A DNA stretch of 64,000 bases from an uncultured Prevotellaceae bacterium (GTDB lineage Bacteria > Bacteroidota > Bacteroidia > Bacteroidales > Bacteroidaceae). The notes beneath the pieces were generated by a model. That model did not search any database. It worked only from the letters and a program-made list of their open reading frames with translations, and had not been told where the DNA came from. Position 1 is the first letter of the stretch. Each line of letters begins with the position of its first letter. Where the stretch lies: assembly GCA_900315455.1 (NCBI GenBank), contig OMZE01000011.1, forward strand, positions 11,235-75,234, written 5' to 3'. Of the stretch, positions 54,301-63,200 are shown in pieces. Made by a program: the position numbers and the translations under genes.

Positions 54301-54792
54301 TTCCTGCCATTGCTTAGTCAATCCTCCCGGGGTGATAATCAGGATACGCTCAATCAGATGCCGCATCAGCATCTCCTTGAGTAAAAGTCCGGTCATGATG
54401 GTCTTTCCTGCACCAGTATCATCGGCAAGAAGAAAACGGATTTTAGGCTGTGGAAGAAGATATTTATAGACCGCGTCCACCTGATGGGGCAACGGGTCCA
54501 CTACACTACAGTTGATGGCAAACAAAGGATCAAACTGATAGGCAGACCTGATGCGTTCTGCTTCTGCATACAGAACAAACTTCTCTGGGTCGCCTGTGAA
54601 ATTGAACTCACCTTCATTGGTGAGCACCTCCAAGGCAGACATTTGATCTTCGGTCAATATCCTTGAACCCCTTTTGTTGCTGTTCACACCCGTATAATCA
54701 AGGGAGTAATTCTTCCCCAATTTCCTTATTCTGGTAATAGTAACCGCTTCAAGGGATGACAAATTCTTGACGATGTTTCCTACTTCTATCAT
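51370..54792 (-). CDS. SNF2/HepA-type helicase with C-terminal DUF3883 domain
   Basis: 1140 residues from ATG 54792 (MIEVGNIVKNLSSLEAVTI). SF2 helicase motifs: I ADDTGAGKTIMTG near 118, II IFDEAHKLSAYE near 215, III LLTATPHRG near 250, V ICTDAAGEGINLQ near 540, VI QRMGRIHRYGQK near 570. A long helical region follows. The last about 110 residues (NVGYDIKS, RYIEVKGRSG) are the DUF3883 domain, with the D...ExK of restriction-type nucleases. It is probably the effector arm of the DUF1156/DUF499 system. It starts 28 bp after the XRE gene. Confidence 0.9.
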   Translation of the reverse strand: MIEVGNIVKNLSSLEAVTITRIRKLGKNYSLDYTGVNSNKRGSRILTEDQMSALEVLTNEGEFNFTGDPEKFVLYAEAERIRSAYQFDPLFAINCSVVDPLPHQVDAVYKYLLPQPKIRFLLADDTGAGKTIMTGLLLKEMLMRHLIERILIITPGGLTKQWQEDEMGVKFNIPFKLVNRSVFSSEPTVFQTADRIVASIDFICREDVLNVLSKSSWDMVIFDEAHKLSAYEYGEKIYKSKRYEAAYRLAGQCEHILLLTATPHRGRRDTFKRLLQLLDEDIFATADLVTDRVRQLGETGANKFFIRRLKEDMRDWEGHPLYKQRHTKTTSYNLTPDEKRLYDAVTQYLTKRKEEATESKNIHVSLALQVMQRRLVSSIFAIRNTLFKRWKALQGLADELDRNPSLWRQRVKLDDFETTNIDDFDDMDDDERDALDNILSDPKKLKLFTTSKSPSEIKAEAAEVKELYEMAHSLYVQQQEEQKYKELKHLLTSQGVINGKKLVIFTEHKDTLLYLQERLSNNGYTVATIHGGMSVDERRYSQSLFMTPDVQILICTDAAGEGINLQFCSLLINWDIPWNPNRLEQRMGRIHRYGQKSDVLVFNMVADNTREGQVLKKLLTKLDIIREQLGDDRVYDVIQDVLKGVSLDQIIASVFDGRESDLDAFIQKPEKELSELFRKNIDEQSRIMAHSTVDYKEARELKEDSDERRLQPIYIRLFFERAFKYLGGKYNELDDGIYQITYIPEVLVRRLKEDYNIYAENLTQLYFFFDKQKFLDYQQSTARYGHAHYINPGNALFDSLVDTVSNNFHDEMLKGTILVSPEDKQPYFAYFVKSQIHNSRQNQEGNENVSNEQLTLVCQESLADLRQTSPAKLLDLLPPSEFAKQVTPPEVVNEEDVVSWAYEHITEPMFEDTQTKMIADLERRKTYLKEAFGQIIFDIQGEINELQSKTLFSDDEKLQQKLIAKEKRLVELKNRRKERMQQMEEEGQLFPVSPEVMGCAYVVPLNQMEYRKSFGMSRDDEVEAIAMQVATDFEKVQGRTPIDVSADNVGYDIKSIAPDGMKRYIEVKGRSGTDGVMLSENEMNRLAQLGNRAWLYIVTNCKSQPQLNIINDPAKNLSFEKKSKGVQYYLPLEEWSGKVQ

Positions 54793-54820
54793 ACAAAGTC
54801 GATTATTAAGATGGAAGATT

Positions 54821-55030
54821 TTACAATGACGGGACGCGGACAAGTTCGTCTATTCCCACTTCAAGCCATTGAGCTACTTTTACCAAATTTTCCAATGATG
54901 GCTGTGATTTGTTGGTGCACCAGCTTGAGATTGTTGCAGGGTCTTTCCCCATCTGTTCAGCCAGCCACTTATTTGTGCGTTTTTTCTCTGCCAATACGAC
55001 TTTGATTCTATTTAAATCCTTGTTTCCCAT
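54821..55030 (-). CDS. XRE-family helix-turn-helix regulator
   Basis: 69 residues, a single Cro/C1-type HTH: NKWLAEQMGKDPATISSWCTN is the helix-turn-helix, followed by SLENLVKVAQWLEVGIDELV. It lies directly upstream of the helicase gene (28 bp), with a -7 box TATCTTTG on the minus strand at 55110-55103. It probably controls the helicase-methylase-ATPase operon, in the manner of restriction-modification C proteins. Confidence 0.88.
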   Translation of the reverse strand: MGNKDLNRIKVVLAEKKRTNKWLAEQMGKDPATISSWCTNKSQPSLENLVKVAQWLEVGIDELVRVPSL

Positions 55031-55102
55031 GTATTGTGTATTTCGTGTAGTTTGACGACTTAGTTCAGAAACAATACTTATTATATTTTATATTATAATA
55101 TG

Positions 55103-55110
55103 CAAAGATA
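55103..55110 (-). promoter_or_regulatory. -7 box upstream of the XRE gene
   Basis: TATCTTTG on the minus strand fits the Bacteroidetes -7 consensus. No clear TTTG is found 19-21 bases upstream, so strength is uncertain. Confidence 0.5.
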
Positions 55111-55278
55111 GCACAAAAATTGAACATTGCCCCTCTTGAAAGGAAAAATGTCATGTAAAACACAAAATAATATATGAATTCATCAATTTCAGAGTGTTTA
55201 TTTGCATTTGCAATTTCTTTGTATTGTTGCTATATTCTATTGTTTTTAAGTACTTCTCGTTTTATAATATGCCGAAAA

Positions 55279-55671
55279 TCATTCCACCATATAGATTTTC
55301 GCTTCAATTTTGACCCAGTAATCATTGACAAGGCTGACTTTATCAACCCTACAGAAGAAAGCTTTCCCGGCATCCATCAATCTTGATATGACCAGGTTCA
55401 ATTCACGGGGTACCCATCCGATGCGCGTTTTTTCGTAATAGATACCGATAGCCTGTTTGTCATAACGGTTCTTGGGATGGCGTTGCATCCGGAGAATCAT
55501 ATCCTTTTCCAACAAGGGATATACCTTGTCTATCTTGTTGCAGTGCGTGGTGCCAGCTACTACGATATCAAGTAGGAATATCTCGCGGCTAAAGGGCAGT
55601 AAACTGTTGGGCAACTGTGTTCCTATCATCTCCAACAGCTCAGGGCTTATCTTTACAATCTGATTTTTCAT
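55279..55671 (-). CDS. HIRAN-domain protein
   Basis: 130 residues, a single HIRAN domain: LLDIVVAGTTHCNKIDKVYPLL, then MQRHPKNRYDKQAIGIYY and TRIGWVPRELN are the family's core. HIRAN domains bind 3' ends or damaged/single-stranded DNA. It overlaps the J-domain gene by 4 bp (ATGA). Function in this operon is unknown. Confidence 0.85.
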   Translation of the reverse strand: MKNQIVKISPELLEMIGTQLPNSLLPFSREIFLLDIVVAGTTHCNKIDKVYPLLEKDMILRMQRHPKNRYDKQAIGIYYEKTRIGWVPRELNLVISRLMDAGKAFFCRVDKVSLVNDYWVKIEAKIYMVE

Positions 55672-56498
55672 CTTTTACCCTCCTTTGACAGTAAGTCCAC
55701 AAGCTGCTGTAGCCAGTCGCGCTCTTTCTCCAACTTCTCAATTCTTACTCGAATCTCTTCCCGTTGGGATGAAATCCACTCCATATCGTAAAGTTTCTGC
55801 CGGTAGGTGAATGGGAAGGAGTTTTCCAATTGCTCAATCTCCTTCTTGATGACCTCTATCTGCTCTTTCAGTTTGGCTATACGCTCCTCCCATTCCTCAA
55901 TGGTTTCGTTATCAACGGAAGATGATGGCATACCAGCATCCAGTTCTTGCTCCAATGCACGCAAACGTTCCAAGTCCCGTTCTTCGTATGCTTGCTGAAC
56001 CTTTAGGAACAGTTCTCTCTCCCATTCCGTTTGGTCGGGATGCAAGTCAGGGTGTAGTCGATGAACCAACTTCCGATATAATCGCTTCAAGTCCATATAG
56101 TCCTTCAGCTTCTGTTCACTATTATCTTCTTCGTGGCTCTCAATAAACGCCCTAGCATTCTTGATTCGCTCCTCTTCCTGTCGCAGGTTTTCGTTGTATG
56201 TGTATGCTGCTTGCTCCACCTGTTCTTCCACAGCTTCCATGTCCGGCTCCTCGCCTCTATTCACGTATGCTTGCATACAGGCATGTTGCAATTTCAGCAA
56301 GGCGATTTCACATTTCAGACACAGCTCTTCATAAAGAAGCTCTCCGACGGCATCCATGTACATCGCCTCCAATCGTGGTTTTTCGTCGAGAAGCATTTCT
56401 TCGCGCCGTATCACGAGATCCGCGTACACTTTCTGCAACTGTTCGTATTCTTCTTTCAGCTGCTTCTTTCTTGGGCTGATGTCTATGTCTCGTTTCAT
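55668..56498 (-). CDS. J-domain coiled-coil protein
   Basis: 276 residues from ATG 56498 (MKRDIDISPRKK). Mostly coiled coil (about 10-130 and 205-275) with a central J domain: LKRLYRKLVHRLHPDLHPDQ carries the HPD tripeptide that activates DnaK. A longer frame (MRFDHNQRI) adds nine residues. It lies between kptA and the HIRAN gene as part of a - operon. It may direct Hsp70 to the HIRAN protein or to complexes of the island; this is inference. Confidence 0.78.
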   Translation of the reverse strand: MKRDIDISPRKKQLKEEYEQLQKVYADLVIRREEMLLDEKPRLEAMYMDAVGELLYEELCLKCEIALLKLQHACMQAYVNRGEEPDMEAVEEQVEQAAYTYNENLRQEEERIKNARAFIESHEEDNSEQKLKDYMDLKRLYRKLVHRLHPDLHPDQTEWERELFLKVQQAYEERDLERLRALEQELDAGMPSSSVDNETIEEWEERIAKLKEQIEVIKKEIEQLENSFPFTYRQKLYDMEWISSQREEIRVRIEKLEKERDWLQQLVDLLSKEGKR

Positions 56499-56525
56499 GA
56501 TTCTTTGGTTATGGTCAAATCTCAC

Positions 56526-57050
56526 TTATTTACAGAAATACTCCGGCATCACCTTTTCAGTGAGCCAAACACCATTGTTGGAGAGGAAGAACTTACAACC
56601 GTCGGCCAACATCTTCTGACAGTCAATCTTGATGACGAATGGCTTGCCGTGCCTGGATCCGACGTTGATGGCTGTCTCTTCATCTGGGGAAAGATGAACA
56701 TAGAGTCTGGTGCCAGGTAATATGCCTTTTTTGTAGATGGATTCAAGATACTTCGTGGCGGTACCATGATAGAGGATGTCCGGCGGCGTGGCTTCTTTCA
56801 GTTCCACATCGACGGGGATTGAATGCCCTTGCCTGGCCCGAATCTTCCTCCCATCAGGACTATACTCATAGCGTTGCTTGTTGTTGGTAGCCACAATCTC
56901 ATCAAGGAGGGAACGGTCATAGCCCAACTTGGCAAGCTCGCTGACTTGTCGCCAGCCGTGCTTGTCAATCCTGCCGTCCTCAAACGCTTCCTTGTCGTGC
57001 CGGAGGAGGAAGGCCAAATGCTTACCCTTTCTTGTGATGTCGTTTGCCAT
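56526..57050 (-). CDS. kptA: RNA 2'-phosphotransferase (Tpt1/KptA family)
   Basis: 174 residues from ATG 57050 (MANDITRKGKHLAFLLRHD). The family transfers an internal RNA 2'-phosphate to NAD. Core motifs: the R-x-K-H-L...LRHD opening, IRARQGHSIPVDVEL (RAxQGHS), LYHGTATKYLESI (YHGT), and GRRV-like LYVHLSPDEETAINVGSRHGKP. The four Arg/His catalytic positions look intact. It is the first gene of the kptA-J-HIRAN operon. In bacteria the natural substrate is unclear. Confidence 0.93.
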   Translation of the reverse strand: MANDITRKGKHLAFLLRHDKEAFEDGRIDKHGWRQVSELAKLGYDRSLLDEIVATNNKQRYEYSPDGRKIRARQGHSIPVDVELKEATPPDILYHGTATKYLESIYKKGILPGTRLYVHLSPDEETAINVGSRHGKPFVIKIDCQKMLADGCKFFLSNNGVWLTEKVMPEYFCK

Positions 57051-57413
57051 TAGAACAGCAAAGTTACGGAAAAACAAAGGTAAAACAAAATGAATTACCC
57101 ATTTTCTATTCGGTCAATTGACAGTTAGAATATTGGCAGTATTAGATAAATGAAAGAAAAAATGTATTTTTACATAAATATTTGAATAACTTGTTGGATG
57201 ATTCATGTAATATATATATATTTGCAGTCGCATTGTTGACCATCCCACTGGGATGCCTGATGAGAAGTACATCGTCAGCGAATACTTGTTCTGGGGCCCC
57301 CTCCAAGTAATAATCGGCCTTCCAAAAATGGAGAGTTTTTTGATTTGTGGTTTTTTGCCGCGAGACAGAACGAGTAGATTCTCTTTTTTTCATCTTAACA
57401 ACAATGAGGTAAT
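57051..57413. other. Divergent intergenic region before the ParA gene
   Basis: 363 bp between kptA (minus) and the ParA gene (plus). A possible plus promoter has TTG at 57194-57196, 20 bases, and TATATTTG at 57217-57224. A minus-strand frame of 83 codons (57142-57393) overlaps this promoter and has no family look, so it is not annotated. No other feature was seen. Confidence 0.45.
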
Positions 57414-58082
57414 ATGGTAATAATCTTTGGAAACCAAAAGGGAGGAGTCGGAAAGACTACCCTCTGCACCCTGTTTGCCAATCACTTGGCAAATATGGGC
57501 AAGAAAACATTGGTGGTGGACTGCGACAATCAGCAGACCATCTCGGAGAAGCGGAAACTGGACTTGAAAAAAAGTCCTAATGTAAAAATCCCCTACAACG
57601 TACAGACATTCAACATCGCCGATGTGGAGAATGCCAACAAACTGATGGCAACACTGCGGGCGATTGACGGCGTGGTATTGATTGACTCGCCTGGCAACCT
57701 TGCCCAGCAGGGATTGATTCCCCTTTTCGTCAATGCTGACTATGTGGTGTGCCCGTTTCAGTTTGAACCGACGTCGGTCAACTCTACTGTCATGTTCATT
57801 CTCTTCATTAGTAAGTTGAAAGAAAAGTTCCCCAAAATGAAGACCCAACTGATTTTCGTGGTCAACAGACATGACAAACGGTATGGCAAACAATCGGAAT
57901 TGAAATTGTGGGCAAAAACAGAGAAGGATCTTGAACGATACGGCTATGTGGCACCGAGGGTGGATATCAAGGTGGATATGCAGCGATACAACACCATCGA
58001 GGTGTTGGATAATCAGAAGAAGATAGTCGGCCCGACGTTCGACTTCATCTGCAATAAATTATTCGGGGAGGACAAGCAATGA
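57414..58082 (+). CDS. ParA/MinD-type ATPase of a conjugative element (TraA-like)
   Basis: 222 residues. Deviant Walker A NQKGGVGKTTLCTLF at about 7-21, followed by TLVVDCDNQQ (switch I) and VVLIDSPGNLAQQG (Walker B/switch II). The short form with this order is typical of the first gene of Bacteroidetes conjugative-transposon transfer regions. It overlaps the next gene by 4 bp (ATGA). It probably positions or stabilises the element's DNA. Confidence 0.88.
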   Translation: MVIIFGNQKGGVGKTTLCTLFANHLANMGKKTLVVDCDNQQTISEKRKLDLKKSPNVKIPYNVQTFNIADVENANKLMATLRAIDGVVLIDSPGNLAQQGLIPLFVNADYVVCPFQFEPTSVNSTVMFILFISKLKEKFPKMKTQLIFVVNRHDKRYGKQSELKLWAKTEKDLERYGYVAPRVDIKVDMQRYNTIEVLDNQKKIVGPTFDFICNKLFGEDKQ

Positions 58083-58432
58083 GGAAAAACGAGCAGATAA
58101 CATCGGAGAATGACCTGCTGCAACTGCCGGACATCGACGGTCTGGTGAGAGACATTAAACAACAGGAGACTATCAAAAACACTGAAGAGGAATCCAAAAA
58201 CACGGATTTCTGGTCGATGTTCATGCAATGTAGTGAACAGTATGAATACCACAAGAAAATCGCAGACAGAAGGGCGGTGCTCGTTGACGTGGAGATTATC
58301 GACACACTGAAAAACTGCGACATCAACAAAATGCCGGTCTGCACCATTGTCAATGCGGTGATGCGTGCGTTCATCGCACAGCATCAGGACATACTGCGTC
58401 AGCATACGCCAAAGAGAAACTCTCTCATATAA
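58079..58432 (+). CDS. DUF3408-like transfer-region protein (TraB-like)
   Basis: 117 residues. Acidic, flexible N-terminal half, then a C-terminal ribbon-helix-helix-like end (VLVDVEIIDTLKNCDINKMPVC, quoted in part, with VNAVMRAFIAQH), as in DUF3408 proteins that follow the ParA gene in conjugative transposons. It probably binds DNA as the ParB-like partner. Confidence 0.65.
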   Translation: MRKNEQITSENDLLQLPDIDGLVRDIKQQETIKNTEEESKNTDFWSMFMQCSEQYEYHKKIADRRAVLVDVEIIDTLKNCDINKMPVCTIVNAVMRAFIAQHQDILRQHTPKRNSLI

Positions 58433-58602
58433 CTTTCGGCATCGCCGACGAATGCCTTACCTTCGGCGGTGCTTATAACTGGAATCTGGAAAGTTGGTGC
58501 AAGCCGAGAGCAGAAAAAGTTCACTTGATTATGCCGAGGTGAAGCCCAAGTTCTCCGCGAAAGCGGAAAAATATTTTACAACAATCGAAACAAAGGTGCC
58601 TT

Positions 58603-59052
58603 ATGAAAATCAAAAACAAAAACCTGATGAAGGCGGGATTCGCCTTCTTCTGCTGCACTAGTTTGTGTGCATTCTTCAACTTCATCACGCTGTCTTTTCT
58701 GAAATCAGACAGTCACTCCAACATGCTGCATTGTATGTGGCATTTCCTGGTCTATGTATTGCAAGTGTCGGCTGCCATCGCCACAGTATATTATGGTGAA
58801 CGGCTGGTCAGTCAAAGAAAGATGACATGTGGCTGGTACCCGATGGATATACTGCCTGACATGCTGACCAACAAGAATATCTCAGAGGTTATCTTCGTCA
58901 CCACAGACGGATGTCTATTCAATGGCATCTACCGCAGGGATGACAAGAAGTTCCATGGCTTCGATGGATTGGACTTCCCCATTAGTCAAGTTGCGGCATG
59001 GTCCGACGAGAAAATAGCCGTACATCTCAAAGGAGAGGCTAAGCCCGAATAA
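58603..59052 (+). CDS. Hypothetical membrane protein of the transfer region
   Basis: 149 residues, two membrane segments (about 10-32 and 45-66) followed by a cytoplasmic domain of about 80 residues (ISEVIFVTTDGCLFNGIYRR...). Family not recognised. Position after the ParA/DUF3408-like pair suits a small transfer-region protein. A 170-bp gap precedes it. Confidence 0.6.
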   Translation: MKIKNKNLMKAGFAFFCCTSLCAFFNFITLSFLKSDSHSNMLHCMWHFLVYVLQVSAAIATVYYGERLVSQRKMTCGWYPMDILPDMLTNKNISEVIFVTTDGCLFNGIYRRDDKKFHGFDGLDFPISQVAAWSDEKIAVHLKGEAKPE

Positions 59053-59058
59053 GCCATT

Positions 59059-59220
59059 ATGGAGAACCATCTGAGAGAGTTGCTGGGAGTGACCAACACG
59101 CTCTGCGGCGAGGTCTTCGAACTATGCCGCAAGGAGGTGACCGAAGAAAACATACGGCTTGCGTCACTCGCTGCCGACCATATCAGGGATGTTCTCCGGC
59201 TTTTTGAGCGTCAACAATGA
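59059..59220 (+). CDS. Small hypothetical protein (53 residues)
   Basis: Begins MENHLRELLGVTNTLCGEVF and ends LRLFERQQ; helical and soluble. It lies 6 bp after the membrane protein and its stop overlaps the next start (ATGA), a chain of couplings that supports a real gene. No family is recognised. Confidence 0.6.
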   Translation: MENHLRELLGVTNTLCGEVFELCRKEVTEENIRLASLAADHIRDVLRLFERQQ

Positions 59221-59816
59221 CAAACAGCAAAAACTGTGAGATTATGGCACGACCTCCGTATATTTGGACAGATGAGGTGTTGGAGGATTTTATGATATAC
59301 TATCCTATCACTTCCAATAAGATATTGGCCAATAGGTACAATGTCAGTGTGATGACCATACGCCGCAAGGCTAAAGAGATGCGACTGAGCAAGACTAGAC
59401 TGTCCCGCTTCAGATTTGAAATCTGGGATTTGGTAAAGGAGAAATATGGAGTCGCCTCGGTTAAGGAAATAGCGAAAGAGACTGGTGTAAGTGAACGCAC
59501 CATCTACCGCGTCATCCGACGGCTGAGAATGGAGATGGATGAAAGTCAGAAGAGTGAGATATACAGCAATGCTGCGAAAAGAATGGTCAAACTTGAGCAT
59601 TCAAGGCAAGTGTTCGGCCTCGAGCCCAGGGTTTTCCGTCCTTTGGGTAAGAACAAGTCAAGACGTGAAATTGCGAAGCAGCTCACCAGGCATGGCTATA
59701 TCGTCATCAAAGGCAGCATGTATGTCTACTACTGTGCATCCATGCCAAGGTATGAGGACATTGAGGCAGATGCAAGGAGCGTAGGTTTCAAACTTGTGCT
59801 GTGGGAAAAGGAATGA
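59217..59816 (+). CDS. Protein with two helix-turn-helix motifs
   Basis: 199 residues. A first HTH spans about 32-55 (SNKILANRYNVSVMTIRRKA) and a second about 82-105 (SVKEIAKETGVSERTIYRVI); a C-terminal alpha/beta part follows. An internal ATG (MARPPYIWTD) ten codons in is an alternative start. It probably binds DNA as a regulator of the transfer region. Confidence 0.72.
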   Translation: MTNSKNCEIMARPPYIWTDEVLEDFMIYYPITSNKILANRYNVSVMTIRRKAKEMRLSKTRLSRFRFEIWDLVKEKYGVASVKEIAKETGVSERTIYRVIRRLRMEMDESQKSEIYSNAAKRMVKLEHSRQVFGLEPRVFRPLGKNKSRREIAKQLTRHGYIVIKGSMYVYYCASMPRYEDIEADARSVGFKLVLWEKE

Positions 59817-59852
59817 ATTTATTCATTTATACATTAATATAGTAATCAAAAA

Positions 59853-60119
59853 ATGGAACTACAAGGAAAAATCATCGCTGTCTTGCCGATGAGATCGGGA
59901 AAGACGGCAAAAGGAGAATGGAAGAGCCAACAGTATGTGCTGGAAACGGAAGAGAAGTACCCGAAGCGTCTGCTCTTCGACATCTTCGGTGAAAACAAAA
60001 TCAATGAGTTCGCCATCCAGGAGGGTGATGTAGTAACAGTCAGCTTCGACCCACATGCCGAGGAACGAAACGGCCGATGGTTCGGCAATAACCGTGCGTG
60101 GGATGTGAAGAGGGAATGA
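59853..60119 (+). CDS. DUF3127 small OB-fold-like protein
   Basis: 88 residues: MELQGKIIAVLPMRSG, WKSQQYVLETEEKYPKRLLF and VTVSFDPHAEERNGRWFGN are the DUF3127 pattern, a small all-beta protein found with single-strand DNA-binding proteins and transfer genes in Bacteroidetes. It follows the HTH gene by 36 bp and is followed by a terminator. Confidence 0.82.
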   Translation: MELQGKIIAVLPMRSGKTAKGEWKSQQYVLETEEKYPKRLLFDIFGENKINEFAIQEGDVVTVSFDPHAEERNGRWFGNNRAWDVKRE

Positions 60120-60130
60120 AAAAGCTATTT

Positions 60131-60178
60131 AAAAAGAGGGGCTGCCAATACTCAAAACAGTCCCTCTTTTTTTGTTTT
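60131..60178 (+). terminator. Rho-independent terminator after the DUF3127 gene
   Basis: AGAGGGGCTG (from 60135) pairs with CAGTCCCTCT (60158-60167) with one G-T wobble, followed by a T-tract TTTTTTTG. It closes the transfer-region transcript. Confidence 0.85.
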
Positions 60179-60219
60179 CGTAGGAACCATATTGTTTCCC
60201 CTATTGTTTGTGCCCAATA

Positions 60220-60251
60220 TTTGTTACTTTGAACCATTTTTACTATTTTTG
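60220..60251 (+). promoter_or_regulatory. Promoter of the TPR-repeat gene
   Basis: TTTG at 60220-60223, exactly 20 bases, TATTTTTG at 60244-60251: a full Bacteroidetes consensus promoter, giving a leader of about 22 nt before the ATG at 60281. Confidence 0.78.
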
Positions 60252-60280
60252 CAATCGTACCATAAAACGCATTCAACACC

Positions 60281-63200
60281 ATGAAAAAAGTATTCCTTAC
60301 TCTTATCATCCTAGTCACCACCCTCACCGCTATGGCACAGGCGACGCAGCCTTGTGTGGTGAAACAATATAACCAGAAACAGCAGAAGACACCGTTGGCA
60401 GGCGTACAAGTAGAGGTGCGCGACGCTGGATCGGCAGCTTCAGGTGCTGATGGGCGGCTTACATTGTCGTTCCGCACGCTGAAGCCGGGTGACCGTGTGC
60501 CTTTCCGTGCTGCCACGAAGGCGGGGTTTGAACTGATGAACAAGACCGCCGTGGAGCAGTGGAACATCTCGCGCGACCAAAAGCCGTTCGAGATTGTGTT
60601 GATACAGAGTGCCTACTTCACGCAACTGAAAGGCAAACTGAAACAGTCGTCAATAGACAGTTACCACGAAAAATATGAGAAGGCAAGAGCCATATTGGAA
60701 AAACTCCAGAAAGAAGGGAAAATGAAAGAGGAGGAATACCTCCGGCGCCTCAACGAACTCGAAGACCGCTACGACAACCAACTGAAGAACCTCGATGCCT
60801 ATGTCGACCAGTTCGCCCGTATCGACCTCAGTGAACTCTCCGAACAGGAGCAACATTTCGTGGAACTCGCTCATGCCGGCCGTCTCGACGAGGCTGCTGA
60901 GGCCTACAACTCCCTGAATGCCGCAGGCAAGTATATCACCGCCGTGGAGAACGTCCGTAAATTGAATGAAGACATCGCTAAACTCGAAAACGAGAAAGCC
61001 AAGCAGCAAGAAGCCGCTCAGACGTTCTTCGCCATGCTGCAAAGGCAGGTCAACACTTTGAAACTCGCTGGTGGTGAGGAGAACTATAAGAAAGCAGGAG
61101 AACTGCTGAAACGCGCCGCCTTGGCGGACATAACAAATGTGGAGGTGGTGAACGAATATGCCAAGTTTGCTTACAACCAAGATGATTTCAAGGAAGCGGA
61201 ACGGTTCTGGCTCATTTGTCTCGATGGTATCGGTAATGATAATATCAATAAAGCAGTCATACTTAACAACTTGGGAGAATCAAGTACAAAAAATGTCAAA
61301 TATGAAAATGCAAAAGAGTATCTATTTCAGGCATTGGAACTTTGGACGGTCATGTTCCAGTCATTTCCCGAAACCTTTCGTGGCAACATCTCCATGACTC
61401 AGAACAACCTTGGCAATTTGTATTATAAACTCCTTGATTTTACTAAAGCAGAGGAATACTACCTCAAGGCGTTGGAGAACAAGAGCCTGTTGTTTACTCA
61501 AAATCCAGACACCTACCGTGAAGAATTGGCAAACATCCAGAATAATCTTGGACTGATGTACGCCAGTAATGATGACACGACAAAGGCAGAAGCATTTTTC
61601 ATAAAGTCATTGGAAAACCTCACCATTCTGTACAACCAGAACCCCGACACCTACCGTGCCCAATTGGCAGGCGTCCAGAACAATTTAGGACTATTTTATT
61701 CTCATATCCATTCTTACTCAAAGGCAGAGGAGTCCAGCCTCCAAGCCTTGTCAAAAATCTCCCATTTGTATCAGCACAACCCAGATGCCTACCGTTCCCT
61801 ATTGGCAAGGACACAACTCAGCATAGGCGTGATGTACAAGGATTCAACTGATTATCCCAAAGCAGAACAATATTGTCTTCAAGCTTTGGCAACCTTCACC
61901 ACATTGTTCGCCCAAAACCCCGAACAATACAGAAGTAACTTGGCCTTTGCGCAATCCCATCTGGCGGACATCTATAATGAAACCCAAGACTACAAAAAGG
62001 CTGAAGAATACTACCTGAAGGCGTTGGAGAACTATGACCAGCTGTTCAATCAAGATCCCGAAACCTACCGTTCTGATTTGGCTGCCATCCAAAGCAAATT
62101 GAGCCTCTTTTACAAGAACCTTGATGACGAGGCCAAATCAAAGGATTACATCAAAAAAACCATGGAAAACTACACTCATTTGTATAATCAGCATACTGAT
62201 CTTTTCCATGAAGAGTCTGATTCCAAATCAGAAGAATCTCAAGCCTTGAATTTGTTTGAGGCAAATTTAAACATCAGTAAGGGTGGCACCCTGGCATTGG
62301 GGGGCAATTACGAAGAAGCTGAAGGATGTTTTCTCAAATCATTAGAGATATTGGGGAAAATCAACAACCTGTCAAAGGATAATGAAGAAATATACTATAA
62401 AACTTTAGCCTCATCGCAGTATTGCATAGGATTACTATATGAAATACAAAAGAAATACGACGAAGCGGAGGTTTACTACCTTAAGTCGTTGGAGCACCGC
62501 ACTCAGCTGTTCTCAAATAACCCCGATGCCTATAGGGAGGATTTGGCGAGAAGCCAGAGCGGCTTGGGGAGTCTATACCATGACCTCCACAATTATGCAA
62601 AAGCAAAGGAATACTACCTCAAGGCGCTGGAAAATCATGGCGAGCTGTTCAAACAGGATTCCGATGTCTACCGGAAAGACATAGCCAAAACACAAAGGTG
62701 TCTGGGGGATTTGCATGATGACACCAAAGACTACGTCAAGGCAGAAGAGTATTATCTACAGGCATTGGAGAATTACAAATTCCTTTTCGAAAAGCAACCG
62801 GATGAGTATCGCGCAAAATTGGCATGGATACAATACAGTCTGATGTATATCTATGCAAAAGACAAGGCCAGACTCGACCAATATGAAACCATGCTCGATG
62901 CCGCATTGACCAATTATGAGGTGCTTTATCAAAACGACAAAGATTACCAGTCAAAAATAGTGAACCTGCGCAATAGGAAGGGATGGCAGCTACTCAAAAA
63001 AGGAAAGACAGATGAGGCCATGTCGCTCTTTGAGAGCACTTATCAGCTCGACCCAAAGAAATCCACTTCTTATCTTGCATCTGGCTGCAATGCCAAAGCT
63101 TATGAGCAAGCCAAAACTGGAGACTTCACCAAAGCCCTCGAAACCATCGACCACGCCATCACACTCATGCCCGAAGAAGCCAACTACTACGACTCCAAAG

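Noticed and set aside
57142-57393. 83-codon minus-strand frame before the ParA gene
   Set aside because: Overlaps a plausible plus promoter; no family recognised and no context support.
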